Position numbers and translations under genes: made by a program | Shown here: positions 25,847 to 35,385 of the stretch, in pieces | How positions within the stretch are numbered: position 1 is the first letter of the stretch | Layout: each line of letters starts with the position of its first letter | Source of the DNA: JAGNRR01 sp965230665 | GTDB lineage: Bacteria; Bacteroidota; Bacteroidia; Chitinophagales; Chitinophagaceae | Length of the DNA: 64,000 nucleotides | Assembly (NCBI GenBank): GCA_965230665.1 | Contig: CBDDLM010000004.1 | Span: forward strand, 434,001 to 498,000 | Direction: 5' to 3' | The notes under the pieces: model-generated | What the model saw: the letters and a program-made list of their open reading frames with translations, nothing else | Told to the model about the DNA's origin: nothing | Databases searched by the model: none

Positions 25847-27292
25847 TTATGCTTTGGGCGTTCTTTTTAAAACTTCCAAAAGGAATTTCCAAAATTTCTG
25901 GACTGAAGCAATGCTCACTTTCTCATCGGGGGAATGCGGATTTTTAATCGTAGGACCAAAGGATATCATATCTAAACCAGGATATCGTTCTCCCAAAATC
26001 CCACACTCTAAACCAGCATGTATCGCCATAACCTTAGGCTTCTCATTAAAAAGCTCTTCATAAGTCGATTCTAAAACAGTAAGGATTTCAGAATTCGGAT
26101 TTGGTGCCCAACCTGGATATGCGCCACCATGCTCCACCTCACACCCCATCAAATGAAAAGGTGCAGCTACTGTATGTGCAACATCATCTTTAGCACTATC
26201 TACAGATGAACGTTGTAAACTTTGGGTACTAAAGACTCCATCCTTAACAATAACTCTTGCCAATGAAGAGGATGTCTCTACTAAACCTTCTATAGCCGAG
26301 CTCATACAAAACACACCATTATGACATCCGGCTATAGCCAGACAAATATTACGCGACTCATCCGCAGAAACACAATGTGTTGGTAAATCACATGGTTCTA
26401 AAACAATATTTAATTGGTCATCCTGAAGTGCGAACTCTGCTTTTAGAACTTCAGCCATACACTGAAAAGTCTCTTCATAGGCTTTACTCTTTACTACAAC
26501 GGTTGCAAAAGACTCTCTTGGGATTGCATTTCGTAAACTACCTCCATTGATTTCAACAATGCGTAAATCATGTTCTTTACCAGACAGCATCATACGATTC
26601 ATGATCTTATTAGCATTTCCTCGTTCTAGATTAATATCAACTCCTGAATGTCCTCCTTTCAGTCCATTCACCGTTATTTTATAGGCTGAATAGTCCTGCG
26701 GACATTCTTCGACATTATATTTATAGGTAGTATTCGTATCTACTCCGCCTGCACACCCAATTGAAAATTCATCGTCATCCTCGGTATCTAAGTTTAACAA
26801 TATCGTGCCATCAAGCTTTCCTTTTTCCAACTCAAATGCACCTGTCATACCAGTTTCTTCATCGATCGTAAATAAAGCTTCTAAAGCAGGGTGAGCAATG
26901 TCTGTCGAGCTCATCAGGGCCATAATAGCCGCGACACCCATACCATTATCAGCTCCTAAAGTTGTCCCCCTTGCCTTGACCCAATCCTCATCGATATAAG
27001 ATTGAATTCCTTGTGTAGCAAAATCAAAATCTGTATCAGCATTTTTTTGATGTACCATATCCAAATGCGCCTGTAGGATCACTGTTTTTCTATCTTTCAT
27101 ACCTACACTAGCTGGCTTTTTGATGATTACATTACCTGTAGGATCTACATAAGTATCTAAACCGAGTCCCTCTCCAAACTCTTTAGCAAAAGCAATTACA
27201 CGTTCTTCTTTTTTTGAAGGGCGTGGCACAAGGTTTAAATCTTCAAAATGATTCCAAACTACCTTAGGTTCTAAACTTCTAGTTTCTGACAT
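25847..27292 (-). CDS. pepD: Aminoacyl-histidine dipeptidase (peptidase M20C)
   Basis: A 481-residue cytoplasmic metallopeptidase that hydrolyses Xaa-His and other dipeptides. Family features: FEDLNLVPRPSKKEERV, VILQAHLDMVHQK (zinc His and catalytic Asp), GTTLGADNGMGVAA (bridging Asp), FTIDEETGMTGAFEL (catalytic Glu pair), LKGGHSGVDINLERGNANK, and a C-terminal HAGLECGILGERYPGLDMISFGPTI. Length fits the family. It is the last gene of a three-gene run with two alpha/beta hydrolases upstream (gaps of 13 and 14 bases). Confidence 0.94.
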   Translation of the reverse strand: MSETRSLEPKVVWNHFEDLNLVPRPSKKEERVIAFAKEFGEGLGLDTYVDPTGNVIIKKPASVGMKDRKTVILQAHLDMVHQKNADTDFDFATQGIQSYIDEDWVKARGTTLGADNGMGVAAIMALMSSTDIAHPALEALFTIDEETGMTGAFELEKGKLDGTILLNLDTEDDDEFSIGCAGGVDTNTTYKYNVEECPQDYSAYKITVNGLKGGHSGVDINLERGNANKIMNRMMLSGKEHDLRIVEINGGSLRNAIPRESFATVVVKSKAYEETFQCMAEVLKAEFALQDDQLNIVLEPCDLPTHCVSADESRNICLAIAGCHNGVFCMSSAIEGLVETSSSLARVIVKDGVFSTQSLQRSSVDSAKDDVAHTVAAPFHLMGCEVEHGGAYPGWAPNPNSEILTVLESTYEELFNEKPKVMAIHAGLECGILGERYPGLDMISFGPTIKNPHSPDEKVSIASVQKFWKFLLEVLKRTPKA

Positions 27293-27305
27293 AATATTTC
27301 TGTGT

Positions 27306-28079
27306 TTATTTCTTTTTTAAAAAGGTCTTCACAGCTTTCCAATAGCTTTCATGATCATCAAATTTCGACCATAAGGCCCGAGAACCATGATTCCCTTTTG
27401 TTGTTGGTTTAAAAAATGTTTTATTCTTAGATGGTATAACATTAAAAATGGGTTCCGTTCGTTCAATTTCACTTTTAGCACATGTAATAAAAACTGGTTT
27501 TGTAAGCTCATCTATTGTAGATTTCAACTGCAGTTTATTGCCAAAATACTCCCCAGGGCTAAAACTTAAGACCTTAATAACCGAACTTTCTTCTGCTGCC
27601 ACTTTTAAAACCAAAGAAGAAGAATACGAACTCCCCCACAAAATAATAGACTCCTTTTTTTTACTCCCCCATCTAACCGCAGCAATAATATCCTGCTCCG
27701 CATCTAAATAAGTTGTTGGTTTTTTCTCCTCTCTTGCTCTCTTTGCTGTCTCATTTATAACACCATTAACCTTACCACCAGACCGTTGATCAATGGCGAG
27801 ACAACTGTATCCCAACAAGACAAGCTCCTTAATTATTTCTTGATATTCGCCTCGGCTCCAACCAGCCTGATGGCATAAAACAACTAATTTCTTTGACCGT
27901 TTTACATCATAGTAGTCTCCTGTAATTTTTAACCCATCCAGCGAAGAAAACTCCACGATACTTTGTTTGGACTCGTATCCATTATCTGGAATAGGTCTAA
28001 CAAAAGCCGAGCATACTAAAAGCAATATTCCATACAAAACGTAAACGCTACTTGTTTTTCTTTCTGCAATTATTTTCAT
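27306..28079 (-). CDS. Alpha/beta hydrolase, secreted or membrane-anchored
   Basis: A 257-residue alpha/beta-hydrolase. An N-terminal hydrophobic stretch (SVYVLYGILLLVCSAFVRP) is a signal or anchor. KLVVLCHQAGWSRGEYQEI is the oxyanion-region strand-loop, and ILWGSSYSSSLVLKVA the nucleophile elbow (G-S-S-Y-S). PVFITCAKSEIERTEPIF carries the acid region and KGNHGSRALW the catalytic His. The reaction is probably ester or peptide hydrolysis with unknown substrate. Close spacing with its neighbours suggests an operon with the other hydrolase and pepD. Confidence 0.78.
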   Translation of the reverse strand: MKIIAERKTSSVYVLYGILLLVCSAFVRPIPDNGYESKQSIVEFSSLDGLKITGDYYDVKRSKKLVVLCHQAGWSRGEYQEIIKELVLLGYSCLAIDQRSGGKVNGVINETAKRAREEKKPTTYLDAEQDIIAAVRWGSKKKESIILWGSSYSSSLVLKVAAEESSVIKVLSFSPGEYFGNKLQLKSTIDELTKPVFITCAKSEIERTEPIFNVIPSKNKTFFKPTTKGNHGSRALWSKFDDHESYWKAVKTFLKKK

Positions 28080-28093
28080 ATTCGAACTCGTCC

Positions 28094-28942
28094 TTATGAT
28101 TTTAAAAAATCAATTGTTGCCTCTACTACAAACTTAGTCTGTTCAGGAAGATAATCATGGTCCCAAGGATGTTTTCTTCCGAAAACATGATCTCCTTCAC
28201 ATAATAGCAATTGCGTATTCGTCGTATTCGCTCTATGCAAACGCTCCGCCGATTGAAAAGGTACTGCAGCATCTTCCTTACCATGTATAAACAGCATAGG
28301 TTTATTCGTATTAGATACTGCTTTTTCTAAATCATAATCATCCTTATGTCTTAAATAGTCCTCATAAATTTGATAATCAATTGGCATCTTTTGATTTGTT
28401 CTTTTGTTTTCGTAGAAGAACGTGCCCTTTGTCTTCCATGTTTCCATTTGTTGCTCCGTAAATCTGGTCCATGGAGATGTGCATTGTGCAATACTTGCCC
28501 AAGTGACAATTTTCTTTATGTTAGGATCAAGCCCACCTAAAATCGAAATCGCCCCTCCCTTACTATGGCCTAGCAGATAAATCTTATTCTTATCAATAAT
28601 ATGCTTATACTTAAAGCTAGCTGATAAGACATACGAGATTACTGCATGAAGATCAAATAGCTCTTTAGAGTAGTTATTAACTCTATATTTTTGCAAATCG
28701 ACAAACTCAGAAACATTTTCTGCATTGGTTCCATTGTGAGAAAGGTTATATTTTAGAAAGAAAAAGCCGGCCCGAGCAAATTCTTTGGCAATCAAATCAA
28801 AATTCCCCCAATCTTTAAACCCATTAAAACCATGCGTATAAATCACGACGGGTAGGTTTGTCGCTCCTTCTTGAAACATGTAATCGGTGGCCATTCCCAC
28901 ATCCATTGAGCCCTTAATTGTTTCATCTTTGTCTGATATCAT
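28094..28942 (-). CDS. Alpha/beta hydrolase (dienelactone-hydrolase/prolyl-oligopeptidase-like)
   Basis: A 282-residue cytoplasmic hydrolase. LPVVIYTHGFNGFKDWGNFDLIAKEFARAGFFFLKYNLSHNG begins the fold. IYLLGHSKGGAISILGG is the G-H-S-x-G nucleophile elbow, MLFIHGKEDAAVPFQSAERLH carries the catalytic Asp, and LLLCEGDHVFGRKHPW the catalytic His. The triad is complete. It is the first gene of the operon that continues to pepD. A perfect TAnnTTTG box lies 7 bases upstream of its ATG. Confidence 0.85.
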   Translation of the reverse strand: MISDKDETIKGSMDVGMATDYMFQEGATNLPVVIYTHGFNGFKDWGNFDLIAKEFARAGFFFLKYNLSHNGTNAENVSEFVDLQKYRVNNYSKELFDLHAVISYVLSASFKYKHIIDKNKIYLLGHSKGGAISILGGLDPNIKKIVTWASIAQCTSPWTRFTEQQMETWKTKGTFFYENKRTNQKMPIDYQIYEDYLRHKDDYDLEKAVSNTNKPMLFIHGKEDAAVPFQSAERLHRANTTNTQLLLCEGDHVFGRKHPWDHDYLPEQTKFVVEATIDFLKS

Positions 28943-28949
28943 AAGTCTC

Positions 28950-28957
28950 CAAAAATA
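28950..28957 (-). promoter_or_regulatory. -7 promoter box for the hydrolase-pepD operon
   Basis: TATTTTTG on the minus strand is an exact TAnnTTTG match and ends 7 bases before the start codon at 28942. The mRNA leader would be only a few bases long. No good TTG is seen at the expected -33 distance. Confidence 0.5.
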
Positions 28958-29016
28958 CTAATAAGTCAAGCACTTATCTCGAAGTCTGAAAACTCTTACA
29001 AGAACTAGTTTCAATT

Positions 29017-29024
29017 TACATTTG
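29017..29024 (+). promoter_or_regulatory. -7 promoter box for the ABC-F gene
   Basis: TACATTTG is an exact TAnnTTTG match. It ends five bases before the GTG start at 29030, so the transcription start would fall at or next to the start codon, implying a leaderless message. A TTA, but no TTG, lies 18 bases upstream. Confidence 0.45.
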
Positions 29025-29029
29025 CATGC

Positions 29030-30967
29030 GTGTTACTTTCACTAAATAATATCACGTTTGAGTTTGGAGCAAGAGCTATCTTAAAGGATGCTACCTGGCA
29101 TATATACGCAAATGAGCGTATTGGTCTTATAGGGCTTAATGGGGCGGGCAAATCTACACTTTTGAAAATACTTGTTGGAGAATATTCTATCAATGGTGGT
29201 CAGCTTAATAAATCCAATGCTCTTAAAATTGGATACTTTCATCAAAATCTTCAAAGCGAAGATGTCGAAGAAACCATTTTGAATATTGCAATGGGAGCTT
29301 ATAATGAAGCCCTCAAAATAAAACAAAAGCTCGATGAAGTTAATGACAAAATGGAGCTAGAGGTCACGGATAAGTTGATTGAACAACAAGCTGACCTGCT
29401 CGAAAAATTTGAAATTGCTGGTGGTTATGAAATGGAATACAAATCTGCTGAGGTCTTAGAAGGCTTAGGGTTCTCGACCAAAGACCTAAACCGCCCTTTT
29501 AAGGAATTTTCAGGCGGTTGGCGCATGCGTGTATTATTAGGTAAAATGATTTTGCAACAACCTGATATTTTACTTCTAGATGAGCCTACCAACCACTTAG
29601 ACCTACCGAGTATCGAATGGATTGAACGATACTTACAGTCTTATGCTGGCACCATTGTAATTGTTTCGCATGATCGATTTTTCTTGGACCGAATGGTTAC
29701 AAAGGTGGTTGAAATCTCAGGGAATACACTAAATCATTATACAGGCAACTATAGTAAGTATGAAGAAGAAAAGGAGATTCGAGCAGAATTTCAGAGACGA
29801 GAGTATGAAAATCAACAAGACTATATAAAACAACAAGAACGCTTTGTTGAACGCTTCAAAGCCAAGGCATCTAAAGCCACACAAGCTCAAAGTATTGTAA
29901 AAAAACTTGACCGACTTGATCGTGTTGAGGCTCCAGATAGTGACGCCAAACGAATTGACTTCAAATTTGAAATGGGGCATCAACCGGGTAAGATCATTGC
30001 TACTTTAAAAGATGTTTCAAAAGCTTATGGTGAAAGTATTATTTTCGAAGGTGCTAATGCGATCATCAACCGTGGAGATAAAATTGCCTTGATTGGACCG
30101 AACGGACAGGGTAAATCCACACTCCTTAGAATTATCTCGGGGCATGAAGCGATTCAAGGAGAACGTATTGAGGGACATAATGTTGCCACTTCATTTTACG
30201 CTCAGCACCAATTAGAAGCTTTAACCATTGAAAATGAAATTCTAAAAGAACTTAGCACTAGCGGTAGCAAGAGAACTGATCTAGAGCTAAGGCAATTACT
30301 TGGCTGCTTCTTATTTAATGGAGATGATGTCTTCAAGAAAATTAGGGTTTTAAGCGGAGGGGAAAAAGCACGAGTTGCTTTAGCCAAAACCATTATTCAA
30401 GAATCTAACTTTCTCATGTTGGATGAACCTACTAATCACCTTGACATCAACTCTGTAGAATCATTAGTAAATGCACTAAATGCTTATGAAGGAACATTTG
30501 TTGTTGTATCACATGATCGTTTTTTTATTCAAAAAACGGCAACCGTAATATGGGAAATTGAAGACAAAAAGATAAGAGTTTTCGAAGGAACCTATGACGA
30601 ATGGCTCTTATTCAAAGAAAAGCAAAAAGCATCTACATCCGCAAAACAAAAAACCGAGAATGCCTTCATGGCGGAACGCAAAAAAGAAAAGAAGAAGCAA
30701 CAACCCAAAGGACAGGCTATTGACAAAGAAGCACAAAAAGCAGAAAAACGCTTGAGAAATCAGTTTAGTAAAATTGAATCGGTTATTGTAGATTTGGAAA
30801 AACAATTGTCTAGCAAGGAAACTGAGTTAGCAAGCCCTGAAGTCTACGCCGATAAGGATAAATTCAAGTCTACCGAAGCTGAATATAATACGATTAAAGA
30901 AACCCTCTTGGAACAGAAAAAAGAATATGAAATCCTCTTTGAAAAATTACTCGATTATGAAGATTAA
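29030..30967 (+). CDS. ABC-F family ATPase (ribosome-associated, Uup/EttA-like)
   Basis: A 645-residue protein with two ABC cassettes and no membrane segments. First cassette: GLNGAGKSTLLKIL, FSGGWRMRVLLGKMILQQPDILLLDEPTNHLD. Second: GPNGQGKSTLLRII, LSGGEKARVALAKTIIQESNFLMLDEPTNHLD. Between them lies the linker (FQRREYENQQDYIKQQERFVERFKAKASKATQAQS), and a charged coiled-coil tail follows (about 555-645). ABC-F proteins act on ribosomes to relieve stalled states. The only start compatible with the MLSLNNI-type N-terminus is GTG at 29030. Its end overlaps the next gene by 11 bases. Confidence 0.93.
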   Translation: MLLSLNNITFEFGARAILKDATWHIYANERIGLIGLNGAGKSTLLKILVGEYSINGGQLNKSNALKIGYFHQNLQSEDVEETILNIAMGAYNEALKIKQKLDEVNDKMELEVTDKLIEQQADLLEKFEIAGGYEMEYKSAEVLEGLGFSTKDLNRPFKEFSGGWRMRVLLGKMILQQPDILLLDEPTNHLDLPSIEWIERYLQSYAGTIVIVSHDRFFLDRMVTKVVEISGNTLNHYTGNYSKYEEEKEIRAEFQRREYENQQDYIKQQERFVERFKAKASKATQAQSIVKKLDRLDRVEAPDSDAKRIDFKFEMGHQPGKIIATLKDVSKAYGESIIFEGANAIINRGDKIALIGPNGQGKSTLLRIISGHEAIQGERIEGHNVATSFYAQHQLEALTIENEILKELSTSGSKRTDLELRQLLGCFLFNGDDVFKKIRVLSGGEKARVALAKTIIQESNFLMLDEPTNHLDINSVESLVNALNAYEGTFVVVSHDRFFIQKTATVIWEIEDKKIRVFEGTYDEWLLFKEKQKASTSAKQKTENAFMAERKKEKKKQQPKGQAIDKEAQKAEKRLRNQFSKIESVIVDLEKQLSSKETELASPEVYADKDKFKSTEAEYNTIKETLLEQKKEYEILFEKLLDYED

Positions 30968-33125
30968 ATACGCAGTACTCCTTCTTGTTATTCCTTTTAT
31001 TGCGCAAGCGCAAAAGCAGGAGAAAAAAGCCTTGACCATGCAGCAAGCTGTTATTGGCCTATACACAGATCTTAAAGTTGCTAATTTATCACAACTACAG
31101 TTTTGTGGCAGCTCTGACCAATACGCATATACCCGAAAAAAAGACGATACCTATGTCCTATTTCAAGCAAATCCAACAGATCACAAACCAACAGTTTTTA
31201 TGGACTTATTGGATTTAAACGCAATGTTGTCAAGCAAAGGAGAGCAAGAGGCTAAAAGACTACCGCGCATTCAATGGATTGATGCAAGTTCATTTTATTT
31301 TCATAAAGATGGCAAAACATTTTGGGTGGATAAGAATGGAGACCGAATGAAAATGGAACAACTTTGGGAACTTCCTAAAGGTTCAAACATTACATCTGAA
31401 GATCATAACAAACCACAACTCGCTTTTGTTCAAAAACACAACCTTAGCATTGTAACACCTAAGGAAACAATGCAAATAACCACTGACGGGAATGAAAATA
31501 TTGTTTATGGACAAGCGGTTCATAGAAATGAATTTGGTATTAATGGTGGCAGTTTTTGGAGTCCGAAATCGAACTACCTTGCTTTTTATAGAATGGATCA
31601 AAGTATGGTTAATGACTACCCTATCATAGATTGGTCAGATATCCCTGCGACGTCGAAGAACATCAAGTACCCCATGGCAGGCGGAACGTCTCATCAGGTC
31701 ACTATAGGCATTTATGATTTGAAAAATAAATCAACACGTTATCTTCAAATTGACGGCCCTAAGGATCAATACCTAACTTCTGTTACTTGGAGCCCAGACG
31801 AACAGCATATCTATGTAGGAGTACTCAGTCGAAATCAAAAACGCTTAGACTTCAATAAATACAATGTAACAACGGGTCAGAAAGTAAAAACAATTTTTAC
31901 TGATGAAAATGATCGTTATGTAGAACCACAACATCCTCTATGGTTTTACAATAACACCCCTGGTGAATTTATATGGTTGAGCCAACGTGATGGCTATATG
32001 CATATGTACCGCTATAAGAATGATGCCTTGGACAAACAAATCACTAAAGGGGACTGGATTGTAAATAGTACATTGGGCTATTATAAGGAGTTAGACGAGG
32101 TCATTTTTAGTGCCACAAAAGATGATGCCATGCAAAAAAATATATATGGCGTTACTCTAAGTAATAATAAAATTAGAAAAATAAATACTGAAGGTGGATG
32201 GCACTCCCCACAACTGAGCAGTAGTGGGAAGCAACTTATTGATGCCTACTCTAATTACGCAACACCGCGTAATATCGATGTAGTGAATGTTGCCAATCCG
32301 AAAACTCAAAAAAGATTGCTTACTGCAAAGAATCCTTTAGCAGACTATGAGACGGCAAAAGTAAAATTGGTGAAGCTTCGAGTAGAAAATAATATCGTAC
32401 TGAATGGTAAGTTGATTTACCCGATTGACTTTGACTCAACCCTAAAATACCCTGCCATTATCTATGTTTATAATGGCCCGCATGTGCAATTAGTAAAAGA
32501 TGCATTCCCTTATTCTGGGAACTTATGGCGTGACTATATGGCTGCCAAAGGCTATTTTATTTTTGTTTTAGACGGTAGAGGATCTAGTAACAGGGGGTTT
32601 GAATTTGAAAGTGCTACGCATCGAAGACTAGGAGAGTTAGAAATGCGAGATCAACTAAAAGGTGCCGAATTTTTGACTTCACTTCCTTACATTGATGCCA
32701 AACGATTAGGTGTTCACGGATGGAGCTATGGAGGTTATATGACAACCTCACTTATGACACGGTATCCTGATGTATTTAAATGCGGAGTTGCTGGAGGTCC
32801 AGTAATGGACTGGGGAATGTACGAAATCATGTATACCGAACGTTATATGGATTCACCTGATTCAAACTCGAACAAATCAGGTTACGACAAAACACGCCTT
32901 TGGGACAAATCAGACCAATTAAAAAATAATCTATTAATCATCCATGGGGCACAGGATGATGTGGTGGTTTGGCAACATAGCATGAAGTTTATTCGCAATG
33001 CTGTAAAAAAGAACAAACCTGTAGATTATTTTGTTTATCCAGCCCATCCTCACAATGTTCGCGGACGAGATCGGATACATCTTATGCAAAAAATTTCGGA
33101 CTATTTCGATTTATATTTGAAATAG
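30957..33125 (+). CDS. Dipeptidyl peptidase IV, S9 family, periplasmic
   Basis: A 722-residue serine peptidase with signal peptide MKIKYAVLLLVIPFIAQAQ. The N-terminal half is a DPP IV beta-propeller (LYTDLKVANLSQLQFCGSSDQYAY; VTWSPDEQHIYVGVLSRNQKRLDFNKYN). The C-terminal alpha/beta-hydrolase domain has YVYNGPHVQLV, LDGRGSSNRGFEFE, HGWSYGGYMTTSLM (nucleophile Ser590), LLIIHGAQDDVVVW (Asp) and PAHPHNVRGRDRIH (His). It removes N-terminal Xaa-Pro/Ala dipeptides. ATG at 30957 overlaps the ABC-F stop, so translation is coupled. Confidence 0.92.
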   Translation: MKIKYAVLLLVIPFIAQAQKQEKKALTMQQAVIGLYTDLKVANLSQLQFCGSSDQYAYTRKKDDTYVLFQANPTDHKPTVFMDLLDLNAMLSSKGEQEAKRLPRIQWIDASSFYFHKDGKTFWVDKNGDRMKMEQLWELPKGSNITSEDHNKPQLAFVQKHNLSIVTPKETMQITTDGNENIVYGQAVHRNEFGINGGSFWSPKSNYLAFYRMDQSMVNDYPIIDWSDIPATSKNIKYPMAGGTSHQVTIGIYDLKNKSTRYLQIDGPKDQYLTSVTWSPDEQHIYVGVLSRNQKRLDFNKYNVTTGQKVKTIFTDENDRYVEPQHPLWFYNNTPGEFIWLSQRDGYMHMYRYKNDALDKQITKGDWIVNSTLGYYKELDEVIFSATKDDAMQKNIYGVTLSNNKIRKINTEGGWHSPQLSSSGKQLIDAYSNYATPRNIDVVNVANPKTQKRLLTAKNPLADYETAKVKLVKLRVENNIVLNGKLIYPIDFDSTLKYPAIIYVYNGPHVQLVKDAFPYSGNLWRDYMAAKGYFIFVLDGRGSSNRGFEFESATHRRLGELEMRDQLKGAEFLTSLPYIDAKRLGVHGWSYGGYMTTSLMTRYPDVFKCGVAGGPVMDWGMYEIMYTERYMDSPDSNSNKSGYDKTRLWDKSDQLKNNLLIIHGAQDDVVVWQHSMKFIRNAVKKNKPVDYFVYPAHPHNVRGRDRIHLMQKISDYFDLYLK

Positions 33126-33529
33126 TCAACTCTATTTAAAATTTTAGCATTGAAATGTTTATTAATACTGTAAATGCGCTTACCATCTTTGGATTGGTTG
33201 GTTAACGTTGTATCTACCCGAGCTCTTGCTACCTTATATTTTATGTAGCTTATCGGACTGGCATAACCATTGCCATAGTATGCTTTCTTTTTGTAACTAG
33301 TGGCATGTAATCTCTTGGTCACTTTGTTAAACTTAATATCGTAGATGATCGAATCATTAGGACTATACTGGTTTCCACCTCCTCTGACATAAGGTATATC
33401 CTTACCTATCTCTTCAAGGTTAAAATATATTTCTTTGTTTTTCTTATATATTGACTGTGCATTAGTTGCATTACAAGAAAATAAAAATCCAGTAAGCATT
33501 ACGATAAATAGTTTTACATTATCAATCAT
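33101..33529 (-). CDS. Small putative lipoprotein, unknown
   Basis: A 142-residue protein with an N-terminal hydrophobic segment and lipobox LTGFLFSCNATNAQ (Cys19). The mature part is basic and Tyr/Lys-rich (VTKRLHATSYKKKAYYGNGYASPISYIKYKVARARV), with no domain I recognise. Its 3' end overlaps the DPP IV gene on the other strand by 25 bases. It lies 21 bases downstream of the barrel gene of the two-component block and could be its last gene. Confidence 0.55.
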   Translation of the reverse strand: MIDNVKLFIVMLTGFLFSCNATNAQSIYKKNKEIYFNLEEIGKDIPYVRGGGNQYSPNDSIIYDIKFNKVTKRLHATSYKKKAYYGNGYASPISYIKYKVARARVDTTLTNQSKDGKRIYSINKHFNAKILNRVDYFKYKSK

Positions 33530-33550
33530 CTTACATGCTAATGTAAGGCA

Positions 33551-34801
33551 CTATTCCGAAGCCGAAATCGATATATCTTGCTTTTCTTTCAAGAAGCTCC
33601 AATTTAATCCAAACAAAGCAAGTAAATTTTTGGCATCTCCAAAGTTCTTTCCATATGCTCCTGTGAGATACAGGTTTGGAGTAAGTTTATACTGAACAAC
33701 TGCATTCGATCTAAATGTGGAGTAAGTATTAGTACGTCCTTCTCTACCAACGTACTCATATCCGATGGATAGTTTATTTACTTCTATCTCCACCTTACCG
33801 CCAAAATCGAAATAAGTCTGCTGTTCAAAAAAACCTATATCATTAACTACCTGTCGATCATCCAAATACCTCCCTAATGCATAAAAATTTATGTAACCAT
33901 CTGTTTTCTGATCAAGTCCAATGGACTTTCCCAATGGTATGCTTCCTATCGCCGTCAACCAAGCCCCTAGTTTTCCAAAACGATTTTTAGAATAGTCGTT
34001 ATCCAAATAAAATGTACTTACCCCAACTGCACCATCCAGAGAAAACAAAGGTCGCTCATTAACCTGAGTAATAAGAGTATCTACATCACCGTCTATAGCT
34101 TCGTCAATCTCCTGTTGAAGATGGTAATGATAAATACTATCGACTGCACGCTTAACACTACTTTTAATCTGTTTTCTTTCTTGGAAATTGAGTGTCTCAA
34201 TAGTTTTTCCGGGAAAATATTCTTTAAGAAAAAAAGTCCAAAGCTTAGTGCTATATTTATTATTCACTACCGCATACTTATCACTAAAGACTCGTGCAAT
34301 ATCATTATTTCTAGCTACAATGTTATCCGCGGTCCCCTTTGGATATATGGATAAAATATTTAAGTGTCCACCAGCAGAAAAAGTACTTACTGGCAAGTCA
34401 AGTTCAGGATGATTTTGTGTAACAAATGCTCCAGATAATGTAATTAATTTCCAGCCCGCTATAGGGTTCATTCTGAACTGTCTTCCATCTTCATCTCCCT
34501 TTTTATCTCGAGTGAGTACACCAGCATACCGTATGGCAGATTTATTTCTTCTTTTAAAATACCAAAATGGTGTAATAGAAGCGGCATAATTCGACCCATT
34601 GAACTGGCTAAATGCAAATGCACTCCCTCCATTTTTTCGATCCATCGTAGTTGGAGCTTCGTCCAGTAGCATTAAGCTTGGAGCATTATTAACCTCTAAT
34701 TCGTTGAGTTCTATTGTTCCTTCATTAGAAACATCTGTGTTCTGAGCTTGCATCGAATAAGTGGACAGAACAACCAACAGGACTATATATAACTTCTTCA
34801 T
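33551..34801 (-). CDS. Outer-membrane beta-barrel protein in the two-component block
   Basis: A 416-residue secreted protein (signal KKLYIVLLVVLSTYSMQAQ). After an acidic N-terminal stretch it is strand-rich (FAFSQFNGSNYAASITPFWYFKRR...IEVNKLSIGYEYVGREGRTNT...YKLTPNLYLTGAYGKNFGD). A helical, charged middle part (TIETLNFQERKQIKSSVKRAVDSIYHYHLQQEIDEAIDGD) probably sits outside the barrel. I recognise no family. ATG at 34801 overlaps the stop of the upstream small gene (ATGA), so the two form a coupled pair controlled from the 35.3 kb promoter region. Confidence 0.65.
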   Translation of the reverse strand: MKKLYIVLLVVLSTYSMQAQNTDVSNEGTIELNELEVNNAPSLMLLDEAPTTMDRKNGGSAFAFSQFNGSNYAASITPFWYFKRRNKSAIRYAGVLTRDKKGDEDGRQFRMNPIAGWKLITLSGAFVTQNHPELDLPVSTFSAGGHLNILSIYPKGTADNIVARNNDIARVFSDKYAVVNNKYSTKLWTFFLKEYFPGKTIETLNFQERKQIKSSVKRAVDSIYHYHLQQEIDEAIDGDVDTLITQVNERPLFSLDGAVGVSTFYLDNDYSKNRFGKLGAWLTAIGSIPLGKSIGLDQKTDGYINFYALGRYLDDRQVVNDIGFFEQQTYFDFGGKVEIEVNKLSIGYEYVGREGRTNTYSTFRSNAVVQYKLTPNLYLTGAYGKNFGDAKNLLALFGLNWSFLKEKQDISISASE

Positions 34802-35247
34802 ATCAGACAAATTGTTTTATTATATGTATAGAACAGGAATTTCTTCCCACCTATAGTCACAACAGATCCTTTTTTAATCTCATGTTTCATATGCCCATAG
34901 GTATGCTCTCCATCCTCACCTCCGGAAAGAATAATGTCTATATCTGTCTGTTTTAATGCTTGTTTAATGGCCGAGTCATCAAATTTCGAAAGATCGAAAT
35001 ATAAGGTCATATGAACATCAAGACACTTCTCTTCAAGCTTGCTTGCTATGCCAATCTTTTTGGCTGGCGAAACCTGCCCGTGAGCATTTGCTTTGATATT
35101 ATCCAACTGTTTTGGTGCACTTCCGTTAAGACTATCAATGGCAGCACTAATTGCAACCCCAGCATCTGTATCTGTAAGTACTTTTAACTTAATCTCCTTA
35201 TTACTACTCCCTACATTATACTCTGGGAATATCAGTATTCTTTCCAT
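34798..35247 (-). CDS. Small soluble protein of unknown function paired with the barrel
   Basis: A 149-residue protein with no signal peptide, beginning MERILIFPEYNVGSSNKEIKLKVLTDTDAG. Later stretches include DVHMTLYFDLSKFDDSAIKQAL, ILSGGEDGEHTYGHMKHEI and GGKKFLFYTYNKTICLI. I do not recognise it. ATG at 35247 is preferred because the frame's upstream start at 35271 lies inside the -7 promoter box. It is translationally coupled to the outer-membrane barrel gene and divergent from the Cys-rich mini-protein. Confidence 0.6.
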   Translation of the reverse strand: MERILIFPEYNVGSSNKEIKLKVLTDTDAGVAISAAIDSLNGSAPKQLDNIKANAHGQVSPAKKIGIASKLEEKCLDVHMTLYFDLSKFDDSAIKQALKQTDIDIILSGGEDGEHTYGHMKHEIKKGSVVTIGGKKFLFYTYNKTICLI

Positions 35248-35268
35248 AAATAATTGATTTGTTTGGTT

Positions 35269-35300
35269 CAAATTTATAAGCTCTTTAATAGAAAGAACAA
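35269..35300 (-). promoter_or_regulatory. Promoter of the small-protein/barrel pair
   Basis: On the minus strand a TTG (35300-35298) is followed after 21 bases by TAAATTTG (35276-35269), an exact TAnnTTTG box. The leader would be about 15 bases to the ATG at 35247. A TACCAC-N4-GTGGTA operator lies 26 bases upstream of the TTG. Confidence 0.6.
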
Positions 35301-35326
35301 GTACTTTGCCCTACAATTGTTCCACT

Positions 35327-35342
35327 TACCACAAAAGTGGTA
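35327..35342. promoter_or_regulatory. Operator 1: TACCAC-AAAA-GTGGTA
   Basis: A perfect 6-bp-arm inverted repeat with a four-base spacer, of the size recognised by NarL/LuxR-type dimers. It lies in the 200-base divergent region between the small-protein/barrel pair and the Cys-rich mini-protein operon. Its centre is 59 bases from that of operator 2. Confidence 0.65.
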
Positions 35343-35385
35343 TAACCAAACCGTACACTTGATCGAATAATTCATTCTAAACATA

